This document shows, in pieces, positions 1-5,489 of a DNA stretch of 5,628 nucleotides. The stretch comes from an uncultured bacterium (GTDB lineage: Bacteria > Bacillota > Clostridia > Oscillospirales > Oscillospiraceae): positions 1 to 5,628 of the forward strand of contig CAJMQD010000078.1 of assembly GCA_905215425.1 (NCBI GenBank). The letters are read 5' to 3'. The position numbers were made by a program, and so were the translations under genes. Position 1 is the first letter of the stretch, and each line of letters starts with the position of its first letter. Under the pieces are notes generated by a model. The model was not told the DNA's origin, did no database searches, and saw nothing but the letters and a program-made list of their open reading frames with translations.

Positions 1-15
1 ATAAGCTCTTTTTTT

Positions 16-34
16 CCACTGGCAGAGCCAGTGG
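16..34 (+). terminator. Possible terminator hairpin at the left edge
   Basis: A perfect 8-bp stem (CCACTGGC / GCCAGTGG) closes a 3-nt loop. It is followed on the plus strand by a T-rich but interrupted tail (35-45). Eight T residues come before it at 8-15 and may be the tail of another hairpin lying outside the window. It could end a plus-strand gene entering from the left. No such gene is visible, so the role is inferred. Confidence 0.4.
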
Positions 35-55
35 TTGTCTTTGTTAAGACAAAAC

Positions 56-93
56 AAAGACCGTCCCCGGCCATCTGGCCGGGGACGGTCTTT
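56..93. terminator. Bidirectional rho-independent terminator after the MATE gene
   Basis: A perfect 17-bp stem (56-72 with 77-93) encloses a 4-nt loop. T runs follow on the plus strand (91-95), and the minus-strand reading also continues into T-rich sequence (complement of 51-55 and beyond). It lies 9 bp past the stop codon of the minus-strand MATE gene, so it most likely ends that transcript. It can also stop plus-strand transcription from the left. The stem is long and GC-rich, so a strong terminator is expected. Confidence 0.93.
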
Positions 94-102
94 TTGTTGC
101 TT

Positions 103-1473
103 TTAGTCCTCTTTCGCACCCCTCAGCTCGCCCCCCATCAGCCGCAGCAGCAGCGCGGCCGACATGAGGAAGCTGAGCACATCCGCCAGGGGCTGAGCGG
201 TCTCCAGGCCGGGCAGGCCCAGCAGGCGGCACAGCGCCGTGGCCAGCACAATGAAGCAGCAGGGGCGGCACACCGCCAGGGTAGTGGCATGGAGGGGCTT
301 GCCCATCCCCTGAAAGATCATATTGGAGAACACGAACACCGGCATGAGGGGCAATACCATGCACTGATACCGGAAGGCCTGTACCCCAATGGCAATCACA
401 TCGGGGTCGTCCCGGAATTCCTGGATAATCTGGGGCGCACCGAGGTAGCCCAGCACCGCTCCCACGGTCAACACACAGGTATAGGTCTTCACGGCGAAGA
501 TGATTCCCCTCCGCACCCGGCCCAGCTTACCCGCCCCGTAGTTGTAGCCGATCACGGGCTGCAGACCCTGGCCAAAGCCGATGATCACCGACTGCAGGAA
601 GTTGAACACCTTGGTGACGATGGACATGGCGGCCACGGCGGCGTCCCCGTAGATGCGGGCGTTGTAGTTCAGCACCATGGTGGATACCGACATCATGGAG
701 TTCCGGAAGAAGGAGGGAATACCCTGGCGCAGGATCTCCCCGTAAATCTTCCAGGTTCTGGAGATCCGGCCCCATGACACCGGGATATCGCTCTGTCCCT
801 TCAAAAAGAACGAGGCCAAAATCGACACGCCCACACACTGACTGAGGAAGGTGGCCAGACTAGCGCCCCGCGTTCCCATGTGGAATCCGAAAATAAAAAG
901 CGGGTCCAGAATTATGTTCAGCACGCCGCCTGTGGTCAGACCGATCACCGCCAGCCGGGCCTTTCCCTGCCACCGCAGCAGATTGTTCAGCGTAAAGGAG
1001 ACCACCATTACCGGTGCGCCCAACAGGATAAAAAAGGCGTAATCCACCGCGTGGGGATAGATGGTGGCGGTGCTGCCCAGCCACCAGATCAGCCCCTTCA
1101 GATTCAGCAGACAGACCGTGCTGAACAGCAGTCCCATCACCACAGCCATGGCGATGGCGCTGGAGGCATATCTTCCCGCCTCTTCTTTCTTGTTCTGCCC
1201 CAAAAGGCGGGAGGAGATGGAGCCGGAGCCTACGCCGATCATAAAGCCGATGGCCTGTATCATCCCCATGATAGAAAATACAATACCCACCGCCCCAGAG
1301 GCACTGGTGCTGATTTGCGAGACAAAGTAAGTGTCTGCCATATTATAAATGGAGGTGATCAGCATACTGACGGTGGTGGGAACGGCCAGGCGTACAATCA
1401 GGTGCTCCACCGGCGTTTCCAGCATCCAGGTGCGCTGATCCTGACGTATCCGACCGGGATGAGACAGATGCAC
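103..1473 (-). CDS. MATE family multidrug/toxin efflux transporter
   Basis: This is an inner-membrane exporter of the MATE (MatE, NorM/MepA-like) family, which moves drugs or metabolites out in exchange for Na+ or H+. The 456-residue product has the family's normal length and about 12 hydrophobic segments. A family-typical N-terminal stretch with LETPVEHLIVRLAVP and SIYNMADTYFVSQ is visible. The second half repeats the pattern (GFGQGLQPVIGYNYGAGK). I chose the GTG at 1473 because AAAGGAG lies 10 nt upstream and both sit downstream of a strong promoter. The in-frame TTG at 1542 overlaps that promoter's -35 box and cannot be on the message. An ATG at 1425 is the alternative but has only a weak ribosome site. 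The gene diverges from the nitroreductase operon and ends at a strong terminator. The substrate cannot be told from sequence. Confidence 0.95.
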   Translation of the reverse strand: MHLSHPGRIRQDQRTWMLETPVEHLIVRLAVPTTVSMLITSIYNMADTYFVSQISTSASGAVGIVFSIMGMIQAIGFMIGVGSGSISSRLLGQNKKEEAGRYASSAIAMAVVMGLLFSTVCLLNLKGLIWWLGSTATIYPHAVDYAFFILLGAPVMVVSFTLNNLLRWQGKARLAVIGLTTGGVLNIILDPLFIFGFHMGTRGASLATFLSQCVGVSILASFFLKGQSDIPVSWGRISRTWKIYGEILRQGIPSFFRNSMMSVSTMVLNYNARIYGDAAVAAMSIVTKVFNFLQSVIIGFGQGLQPVIGYNYGAGKLGRVRRGIIFAVKTYTCVLTVGAVLGYLGAPQIIQEFRDDPDVIAIGVQAFRYQCMVLPLMPVFVFSNMIFQGMGKPLHATTLAVCRPCCFIVLATALCRLLGLPGLETAQPLADVLSFLMSAALLLRLMGGELRGAKED

Positions 1474-1513
1474 GAGAACAGCACTCCTTTCGGCGAAAAT
1501 TGTTAACAGGTTT

Positions 1514-1542
1514 ATTATACGCAGCTTCAGCGGGAAAGGCAA
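1514..1542 (-). promoter_or_regulatory. Promoter of the MATE gene
   Basis: On the minus strand a -35 box TTGCCT (1542-1537), a 17-bp spacer and a perfect -10 box TATAAT (1519-1514) are visible. Transcription should start near 1507. This gives a leader of about 34 nt that contains AAAGGAG and then the GTG start at 1473. Confidence 0.85.
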
Positions 1543-1564
1543 GCAAAACTCCTTTCCCTTGCCT
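1532..1564. promoter_or_regulatory. Interlocked inverted repeats between divergent promoters (candidate operator)
   Basis: Two overlapping inverted repeats are present. GGGAAAGG (1532-1539) pairs with CCTTTCCC (1551-1558), and AGGCAAG (1537-1543) pairs with CTTGCCT (1558-1564). The second pair contains the -35 boxes of both divergent promoters. A regulator bound here could control both transcripts. The binding protein is unknown, and part of the symmetry may come simply from the two -35 boxes being the same sequence. Confidence 0.4.
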
Positions 1565-1587
1565 ACCGGCTGTATCTGTGCTATGAT
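1559..1587 (+). promoter_or_regulatory. Promoter of the nitroreductase-DMT operon
   Basis: A -35 box TTGCCT (1559-1564), a 17-bp spacer and a -10 box TATGAT (1582-1587) point to a start near 1594. The leader to the ATG at 1662 would be about 68 nt. It holds a weak 6-bp inverted repeat (1602-1607 with 1623-1628). Confidence 0.8.
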
Positions 1588-1661
1588 GGCATAATGTAAA
1601 ATCTGCCTGTGGAGTCATATCCGGCAGAGCGATAAAGAACAGGGAAAGGCGGAGACCAATT

Positions 1662-2225
1662 ATGGAGCTTGACGCAGTGATCCGTGACAGACGGAGCATT
1701 CGAAAATATCTGCCCCAGCCGGTGGAGCAGGAGAAGATCGACGCGGTGCTGGAGGCCGCCCGTCTGTGCCAGTCGGGAAAGAACCGGCAGCCTTGGAAGT
1801 TTCTGCTTTTGACCGGGGAGCATAAGGACCATGTGGCGGACATCATGCTCCGGCTGTTTGAGACGGAGCACCCCGAGCTGCCCCCCCACTACACTACGGC
1901 CAAGCACACCGCCAAGGTGATCAAGGGCGCCCCCCACCTGATGCTGATTTTCCGGGAGAACGATCCCGTCTGGCGGGACGGCGACCTTCTGTCCCTGGGG
2001 GCCGGCATCGAGCACATGGCGCTGAAGGCTGTGGATCTGGGGCTTGGCTCGCTGTGGATCCGTGACGTGATCTACACCTCCAAAGAGATTCAGGAGTATG
2101 TGGGCTATCCGCAGCTGCACCTGGTGTGCGCCTTTATCCTGGGCTACCCCGCCGAGCAGCCCAATCCCCGCCCCCGGAAGGCCCTGGAGGAGCTGATGCT
2201 GACTCCTAAGTGGGACCTGACCTGA
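1662..2225 (+). CDS. Nitroreductase family protein (FMN-dependent oxidoreductase)
   Basis: The 187-residue product is a soluble, cytoplasmic flavoprotein of the nitroreductase family, which uses NAD(P)H to reduce nitroaromatics, quinones or related compounds through bound FMN. The family signs are RDRRSIRKY at residues 8-16 (FMN phosphate contact), NRQPWKF at 41-47, the glycine-rich helix SLGAGIEHMALKAVDLGLGS at 111-130, and a C-terminal GYP (161-163) followed by PRPRK (169-173), another conserved flavin-contacting area. Length is normal for the short single-domain members. The ATG start is supported by GGAG 7 nt upstream. The DMT transporter starts 21 bp after its stop, so the two are probably co-transcribed. 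The true substrate is not readable from sequence. Confidence 0.94.
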   Translation: MELDAVIRDRRSIRKYLPQPVEQEKIDAVLEAARLCQSGKNRQPWKFLLLTGEHKDHVADIMLRLFETEHPELPPHYTTAKHTAKVIKGAPHLMLIFRENDPVWRDGDLLSLGAGIEHMALKAVDLGLGSLWIRDVIYTSKEIQEYVGYPQLHLVCAFILGYPAEQPNPRPRKALEELMLTPKWDLT

Positions 2226-2246
2226 CGCCGCCTGGGAGGAATCCAT

Positions 2247-3137
2247 ATGTATCAATTTTTATGCCTGTGCAGCGGTGTGCTCATCGCTGTTATGGTCACC
2301 ATCAACGGCCAGCTCAGCCTGGTCTACGGCGTATTTGCGGCCACAGTCATCATCCACATCGTGGGCACCATCGCCTCCTTTTTGGTCTGCAAAGGCTCTA
2401 AAACGCCCATCCGCGCCAAAGAAAAGCTCCCCCTCTGGATGTATACCGGCGGTGCCATTGGCGTGTGCAACACCCTGTCCAACGCGGCGGCCTACGGAAA
2501 AATCAGCATGACCAGCATCGTGGCTCTGGGCCTTCTGGGCCAGACGCTCACCTCATTGGTCATTGATAACTTCGGCCTGATGGGAATGCCCAAGCACCCT
2601 GTGCGCAAAGGGGCGCTGGCGGGACTGCTCCTCTCCTTCCTGGGCATTTTCGTGATGATGGACCCCTCTATGGGCTCCGCCATCTTCGCCGTGTTCGTTG
2701 CCTTCGGCGGCGGCATCACCGTCGTCCTGTCCCGGACGGTAAACGCCCGTCTGTCCCAGTATGTGGGCCCCTTGGCCGGCTCCTTTATCAATCACATCGT
2801 GGGTCTGCCCATCACCGTGGTCATCTGCATGATCCTCGCCCCCGGCGCTCTCAGCGCCGTCATCCCCAACTTCTCCCCGGTACCCTGGATCTACATAGGC
2901 GGCATTATGGGTATGTGTTCGGTCATGCTGTATAACATTACCGTTCCCAAGGTCGCGGCTTTCCAGCTGACCATGCTGGGCTTCGTGGGGCAGGTATTTA
3001 TGTCCATTGTAATCGACCTGCTGATGAAAAACGATTACGCGCAGGTCACCTTTGTGGGCGGCCTGCTGGTGGCCGCCGGCGTGGCTCTGAACATGGTGCT
3101 GGAGCACCTTCTGGAACGAAAAGCGGCAAAAAATTGA
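2247..3137 (+). CDS. DMT superfamily transporter, YdcZ type, two-repeat form
   Basis: This 296-residue, very hydrophobic protein has about 10 predicted membrane helices and fits the YdcZ (DUF606) branch of the drug/metabolite transporter superfamily. Many YdcZ proteins are about 150 residues long, whereas this one carries two homologous halves in tandem. The halves share IIHIVG (35-40) with INHIVG (181-186), YTGGAIGVC (66-74) with YIGGIMGMC (216-224), and LGLLGQTLTSLVID (94-107) with LGFVGQVFMSIVID (244-257). It is therefore a self-contained pseudo-dimer. GGGAGGA lies 6 nt before the ATG, and the gene follows the nitroreductase by 21 bp, so the pair looks like one operon. The substrate is unknown. 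An exporter for a compound linked to the nitroreductase is a reasonable guess but remains an inference. Confidence 0.9.
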   Translation: MYQFLCLCSGVLIAVMVTINGQLSLVYGVFAATVIIHIVGTIASFLVCKGSKTPIRAKEKLPLWMYTGGAIGVCNTLSNAAAYGKISMTSIVALGLLGQTLTSLVIDNFGLMGMPKHPVRKGALAGLLLSFLGIFVMMDPSMGSAIFAVFVAFGGGITVVLSRTVNARLSQYVGPLAGSFINHIVGLPITVVICMILAPGALSAVIPNFSPVPWIYIGGIMGMCSVMLYNITVPKVAAFQLTMLGFVGQVFMSIVIDLLMKNDYAQVTFVGGLLVAAGVALNMVLEHLLERKAAKN

Positions 3138-3139
3138 CG

Positions 3140-3169
3140 AAAGCGCCCGGCGTGAACGCCGGGCGCTTT
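3140..3169. terminator. Bidirectional terminator between the convergent DMT and YerC-like genes
   Basis: A 13-bp perfect stem (3140-3152 with 3157-3169) around the loop TGAA is followed on the plus strand by T residues (3167-3171). On the minus strand the stem is followed by T-rich sequence, with a run of six T about 7 nt past it. It lies 2 bp after the DMT stop and 10 bp after the YerC-like stop, so it can serve both converging transcripts. Confidence 0.92.
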
Positions 3170-3179
3170 TTCCTGTCGT

Positions 3180-3485
3180 TTACTTTTCTTCCCCTGCCAG
3201 GCCGCGGCGGCGGATGACCTCGGTCATAACCCCTCCGGCGCCGCCGTCCAGCATGGACCGGCGCACACGGCTGATCGTGGCGCTGCTGGCACCCGTTTTA
3301 TCCAGGATGTCCAGATAGACCATCCCCTGCTGCAAGTATACAGCTACATCAAAGCGCTGCTCCATGCTGCGCAGCTCGATGGGGGTACAAAGGTCCTGAA
3401 AAAACCGGCGGCACTCGTCCACGTCTTTCAGGGCCAGAATCGTCTCGTACAGGGCGTCAGTTCCCTTGCGCTCCGTCTTGTCCAT
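3180..3485 (-). CDS. yerC: YerC/YecD family TrpR-like transcriptional regulator
   Basis: The 101-residue protein matches the small, helical TrpR-like YerC/YecD family of Firmicutes, presumed DNA-binding regulators. Conserved parts are FFQDLCTPIELRSMEQRFDVA (about 28-48, shown here by its ends) and a helix-turn-helix around 55-78 that ends GASSATISRVRR. The recognition helix is the SATISRVRR part. Despite the TrpR relation, a tryptophan role has not been established for this family. I set the start at the ATG at 3485, which has GGAG 5 nt upstream. An in-frame ATG at 3524 lies in the predicted promoter. The gene stands alone, converging on the DMT operon, with a promoter and a small palindrome just upstream. 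The symbol is by similarity to B. subtilis YerC as remembered. Confidence 0.9.
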   Translation of the reverse strand: MDKTERKGTDALYETILALKDVDECRRFFQDLCTPIELRSMEQRFDVAVYLQQGMVYLDILDKTGASSATISRVRRSMLDGGAGGVMTEVIRRRGLAGEEK

Positions 3486-3500
3486 AGTTGCTCCTCTCTC

Positions 3501-3517
3501 CTGCCGGTAAGCGGCAG
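3501..3517. repeat. Small palindrome upstream of the YerC-like gene
   Basis: CTGCCG (3501-3506) and CGGCAG (3512-3517) form a 6-bp inverted repeat with a 5-nt centre. It lies just before the AGGAG of the YerC-like gene and just after its predicted -10 box. It could be an operator at the transcription start or a short hairpin at the 5' end of the message. Autoregulation is speculation. Confidence 0.35.
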
Positions 3518-3519
3518 AT

Positions 3520-3549
3520 ATCATATTGTTTCCACTATAACACAGTAAA
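3520..3549 (-). promoter_or_regulatory. Probable promoter of the YerC-like gene
   Basis: On the minus strand TTTACT (3549-3544), an 18-bp spacer and TATGAT (3525-3520) form a moderate sigma-A type promoter. TATAGT slightly further upstream is a rival -10 box but lacks a good -35 partner. Confidence 0.5.
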
Positions 3550-3707
3550 GCAAAAAAAGGAAGAGGATTTTTACGAAAATTGTCTTTTTATCACGGACAG
3601 TTTATCTCTTCCTGTTTTCTCTCCTATTCCAGCCCTTCAGTGCCCCGTCTCTCCCTCCGGATCAGCAGCTCCGTCCCTCTTTCCCAAAGAAAAAGCCCGG
3701 GAAGGCC
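3550..3707. other. Pyrimidine-rich intergenic stretch with no recognised feature
   Basis: From about 3590 to 3685 the plus strand is strongly C/T-biased. I see no ORF with a ribosome site on either strand, no convincing hairpin with a T tail, and no repeat. It separates the YerC-like gene from the tRNA locus. Confidence 0.6.
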
Positions 3708-3736
3708 TTGACTGCACCGGTTCTGGCGGGTATAAT
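3708..3736 (+). promoter_or_regulatory. Strong promoter of the tRNA locus
   Basis: TTGACT (3708-3713), a 17-bp spacer and a perfect TATAAT (3731-3736) make the best promoter in the window. The start would be near 3743, 17 bp before the first tRNA-like sequence. No comparably good promoter is seen directly before the intact tRNA, so that gene may depend on read-through from here. Confidence 0.88.
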
Positions 3737-3759
3737 AAGTAAGCTATCCAATCAAATAC

Positions 3760-3836
3760 GCTGATGTGGCTCAATGGCAGAGCATCTCATTCGTAATGAT
3801 GAGGTCAAAACGGGTCTGAAACCCGAAAAGCCTTGT
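3760..3836 (+). pseudogene. Degenerate tRNA-Thr(CGT)-like sequence
   Basis: The 5' half is almost the same as that of the intact tRNA-Thr 174 bp downstream. It has a GCTGATG acceptor strand (one difference), a 20-nt identical stretch through the D arm (3765-3784), and the loop TTCGTAA with anticodon CGT at 3792-3794. The anticodon stem has a mismatch. The 3' half has decayed. A 4-5 bp hairpin at 3811-3825 with the 7-nt loop TCTGAAA sits where the T arm should be but lacks the TTCRA signature, and the expected CATCAGC acceptor strand and CCA are missing. It is probably a non-functional relic, either a decayed tandem copy or a scar of an earlier integration. A processed non-canonical RNA cannot be excluded, because the strong promoter lies directly before it. 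Confidence 0.65.
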
Positions 3837-3880
3837 GGCACAATGGACACGAAATTCCGGTTGCCAGAAGTTTTCCACAA
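3830..3880 (+). other. Possible second tRNA-like relic (Arg-CCG-like)
   Basis: TGTGGCACAATGG (3834-3846) matches the D-arm region of the neighbouring tRNA-Thr copies with one difference and also resembles the D arm of bacterial tRNA-Arg. About 11 nt later, TTCCGGT could be an anticodon loop with CCG, followed by AGAAG as in many Arg tRNAs. The stems do not pair well, and no T arm or acceptor 3' strand is visible. This is a weak resemblance only. Confidence 0.25.
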
Positions 3881-3881
3881 A

Positions 3882-3903
3882 TGGGGTTTATTTGGGGTTT
3901 ATT
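3882..3903. repeat. Tandem 11-bp direct repeat, two copies
   Basis: TGGGGTTTATT occurs twice with no gap (3882-3892 and 3893-3903). It lies between the tRNA relics and the intact tRNA-Thr. Short GGGGTT-type direct repeats beside attachment sites can be arm-type binding sites for the N-terminal domain of tyrosine integrases. That role is an inference here. Confidence 0.7.
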
Positions 3904-3933
3904 TTCAACAGAAGCACACGACAATACACAAAT

Positions 3934-4008
3934 GCTGGTGTGGCTCAATGGCAGAGCACGTCACTCGTAATGACGGGGTTGTGGGTTCGATTCCCACCAC
4001 CAGCTCCA
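3934..4008 (+). tRNA. tRNA-Thr (anticodon CGT)
   Basis: All four arms fold cleanly. The acceptor GCTGGTG/CACCAGC gives 7 pairs, the D stem is GCTC/GAGC, and the anticodon stem CGTCA/TGACG carries the loop CTCGTAA with CGT at 3966-3968. The variable region is GGGTT, the T arm is GTGGG/CCCAC with loop TTCGATT, and the end is T plus an encoded CCA. It reads ACG codons, and G1-C72 and C2-G71 fit threonine identity. It is probably transcribed from the promoter at 3708-3736 through the relic upstream and ended by the hairpin at 4014-4046. Its 3' end lies 20 bp from the integrase stop, which makes it the likely attachment site. Confidence 0.97.
3981..4008 (+). other. Predicted integration (att) core in the tRNA-Thr 3' end
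   Basis: Tyrosine integrases often recombine in the T arm and acceptor 3' part of a tRNA gene, leaving the gene intact. Here the integrase ends 20 bp past the tRNA 3' end and the tRNA is whole, as expected for one end of such an insertion. No second copy of this segment lies inside the window, so the exact core and the far end are unknown. Confidence 0.4.
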
Positions 4009-4013
4009 TAGGA

Positions 4014-4046
4014 AAGGCCGCAGGAAACTTAACTTCCTGCGGCCTT
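4014..4046 (+). terminator. tRNA terminator overlapping the integrase 3' end
   Basis: A perfect 13-bp stem (4014-4026 with 4034-4046) and a 7-nt loop are followed on the plus strand by a T/C-rich tail (4047-4060). It sits 5 bp after the tRNA-Thr. Its loop contains the integrase stop codon and its right arm encodes the last residues of the integrase (KKAAGS). On the minus strand the tail is poor (TCCTATGG), so it is mainly a plus-strand terminator. Confidence 0.75.
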
Positions 4047-5489
4047 CTTCTTTACTTCTTGAGATTTCACTTCACTTGTGTGTTCACTTTCTGGAGTTAC
4101 CAGGTCGCTGAAGCGGTCAAAGACCTGGTCGGCCTTGGCCTCTGCTTCTGCGATGACATGGGCATAGATATTGCTGGTGGTGCTGGCTTGGGCATGTCCC
4201 AATTTGTGGGAGACTACCACCAGCGGCGTTCCGTCAGCGATCATCAGACTGGCGTATGTGTGCCGGAGGGAATGGACAGTCACCTTTGGTAGTCCCGTCC
4301 TCTTCACAAATTTTGTGAACCACTGGCTCACGGAGTCTGGAAATAGGGGGCTTCCTTCCTCGTTGGTGAATACTCGGCCATCCTTATCCTTCCATGCGTC
4401 CCCCAGGGCCTCACGCTGCGCATCCTGCCAGCGCTTATACTCCAACAGGAGCAGAACCGCGGTGCGGGAGATCCGGAGCGACCGCTCACTGCTGGCGGTC
4501 TTTGGAGTATCGGCATAGCAACCAACGGTCGGTAGGTAGTTCCAGGTCTGCCGGATATAGAGCAGCTGCTCATCCAGATCCACATCGCACCAGCGCAGCC
4601 CCAGAAACTCTGCCCTTCGCAATCCGGAGAGCAGGTCGAATGTGATAACTGCCCGCCAGAGGATGCGCTCCTCCTGCAACAGTTCCAGAAGGCGCCGAGC
4701 ATCGGGCTCATCCAGGTAGGCAGCCCGCCGGTAGGCGATGCTTGGAAGGTCGGCGCGCTCTGCCGGATTCCGCTCGATATACTTCCACTTCACCGCCCGG
4801 AACAGGACGGCGGATAGAACCCGGTGGTAGGTGTGGATGGTGCCGGGCTTCAGTGGAGTGTCATCGTGCTGGCGGACAAATAGGGCATCATAGGGGATGG
4901 ACAGTTTTTCGGAAATCGTCAGGGCACTGGCCTGGGCGATGCTGTGCCCCTCCTTCAGCTGCTTGAAACTCCAAACAGAGAGACCGGTTTGCCGGGAGAG
5001 TTCCGCCATGGAGACGCCGCGCTCTTTCATCCACTGGCCAAACTCTACTTTTGGCTTGGCCATGCAACGGGATCGCATCCCAGCCTCCTGCAGGTTGGCA
5101 TAGAAGGCGGCGATATGGCCGGGCTTCAGATCCTTCAGGCGGATATGGCCAAGAGCCTGGTTGATCACGGCCATCTTCTCCTCATACCCGAATGCGGTCT
5201 TTTTCTTCAGGTTGGGTCTGGCGTATTGTTCCAGGAAGATCTTCGTGAAGTCCACCAGCCGGATGTTGCCGTTCTGGGTCACCTGATGCCGCACCCGCTC
5301 CTCAAAGAGCGTAGCCTCTCGGTTCAAGGCCTTCTCGATCTGGCGCTTAGTCATCCCCGGCTCCGGCGTCCAGGTCATCTTCTCCCGGATCTGCCGGCCG
5401 TTGATATCATACCCGTTGGATACGATGATCCGGTAACTATTCCCTCGCTTTTCAATTGTGGCCATAATTTGTTGAACCGTCCTTTCCAT
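4029..5489 (-). CDS. int: Tyrosine site-specific integrase with inserted Xre-like HTH
   Basis: This DNA recombinase inserts and excises the element at its attachment site. Numbering from the chosen start (486 aa), residues 10-60 form an arm-type DNA-binding domain (ATIEKRGNSYRI...NGRQIREKMTW). The core-binding domain runs from about 75 to 245, and an Xre-like helix-turn-helix is inserted at about 148-207 (MAELSRQTGLSVWSFKQLKEG). The catalytic domain covers 253-448. The full catalytic set is present: R291 (GLRR), K330 (TPKT), H406/R409 (HSLRH), H432 (LGHA) and nucleophile Y442 (NIYAH). I chose the ATG at 5489 for its AGGGTGG upstream. In-frame ATGs at 5540 and 5465 are possible, and the latter gives the MATI start common in relatives. 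The gene reads toward the tRNA and appears intact. Its promoter is not clear. Confidence 0.94.
   Translation of the reverse strand: MERTVQQIMATIEKRGNSYRIIVSNGYDINGRQIREKMTWTPEPGMTKRQIEKALNREATLFEERVRHQVTQNGNIRLVDFTKIFLEQYARPNLKKKTAFGYEEKMAVINQALGHIRLKDLKPGHIAAFYANLQEAGMRSRCMAKPKVEFGQWMKERGVSMAELSRQTGLSVWSFKQLKEGHSIAQASALTISEKLSIPYDALFVRQHDDTPLKPGTIHTYHRVLSAVLFRAVKWKYIERNPAERADLPSIAYRRAAYLDEPDARRLLELLQEERILWRAVITFDLLSGLRRAEFLGLRWCDVDLDEQLLYIRQTWNYLPTVGCYADTPKTASSERSLRISRTAVLLLLEYKRWQDAQREALGDAWKDKDGRVFTNEEGSPLFPDSVSQWFTKFVKRTGLPKVTVHSLRHTYASLMIADGTPLVVVSHKLGHAQASTTSNIYAHVIAEAEAKADQVFDRFSDLVTPESEHTSEVKSQEVKKKAAGS
5459..5469 (-). repeat. Direct repeat copy 1 (TGGCCATAATT) at an in-frame start codon
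   Basis: TGGCCATAATT here recurs exactly at 5534-5544, 75 bp away. On the minus strand each copy reads AATTATGGCCA and holds an in-frame ATG of the integrase (5465 and 5540). Confidence 0.6.

Noticed and set aside
37..61. Inverted repeat GTCTTTGTT / AACAAAGAC as an antiterminator between the two left-edge hairpins
   Set aside because: The pairing is real but AT-rich and made of the T tail of one hairpin and the A-rich lead of the next, which is expected for adjacent terminators.
31..777. Open frame on the plus strand opposite the MATE gene, starting inside the terminator region
   Set aside because: Low-complexity Gln/His/Gly-rich product, antisense to a well-supported transporter, and it begins across a strong terminator.
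1540..1542. TTG start for the MATE gene with AAAGGAG 6 nt upstream
   Set aside because: It lies in the -35 box of the MATE promoter, so it would be upstream of the transcript start. The ribosome-site match is probably chance.
1581..2255. Long open frame on the minus strand opposite the nitroreductase (224 codons)
   Set aside because: It has no family resemblance and a histidine/glutamine-rich composition typical of GC-rich antisense frames, and it fully overlaps a clear gene.
3488..3742. 84-codon plus-strand frame upstream of the tRNA locus
   Set aside because: No ribosome site, a composition set by the pyrimidine-rich tract, and it overlaps the promoter of the YerC-like gene.
3811..3825. 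CGGGT/ACCCG hairpin as a minus-strand terminator
   Set aside because: Only 5 bp with a short T tail and no minus-strand gene ending nearby. It fits better as the decayed T arm of the tRNA-like relic.
3774..4292. Open frame reading through both tRNA-like sequences and into the integrase 3' end
   Set aside because: It translates tRNA and terminator sequence, so it is an artefact of the tRNA locus.
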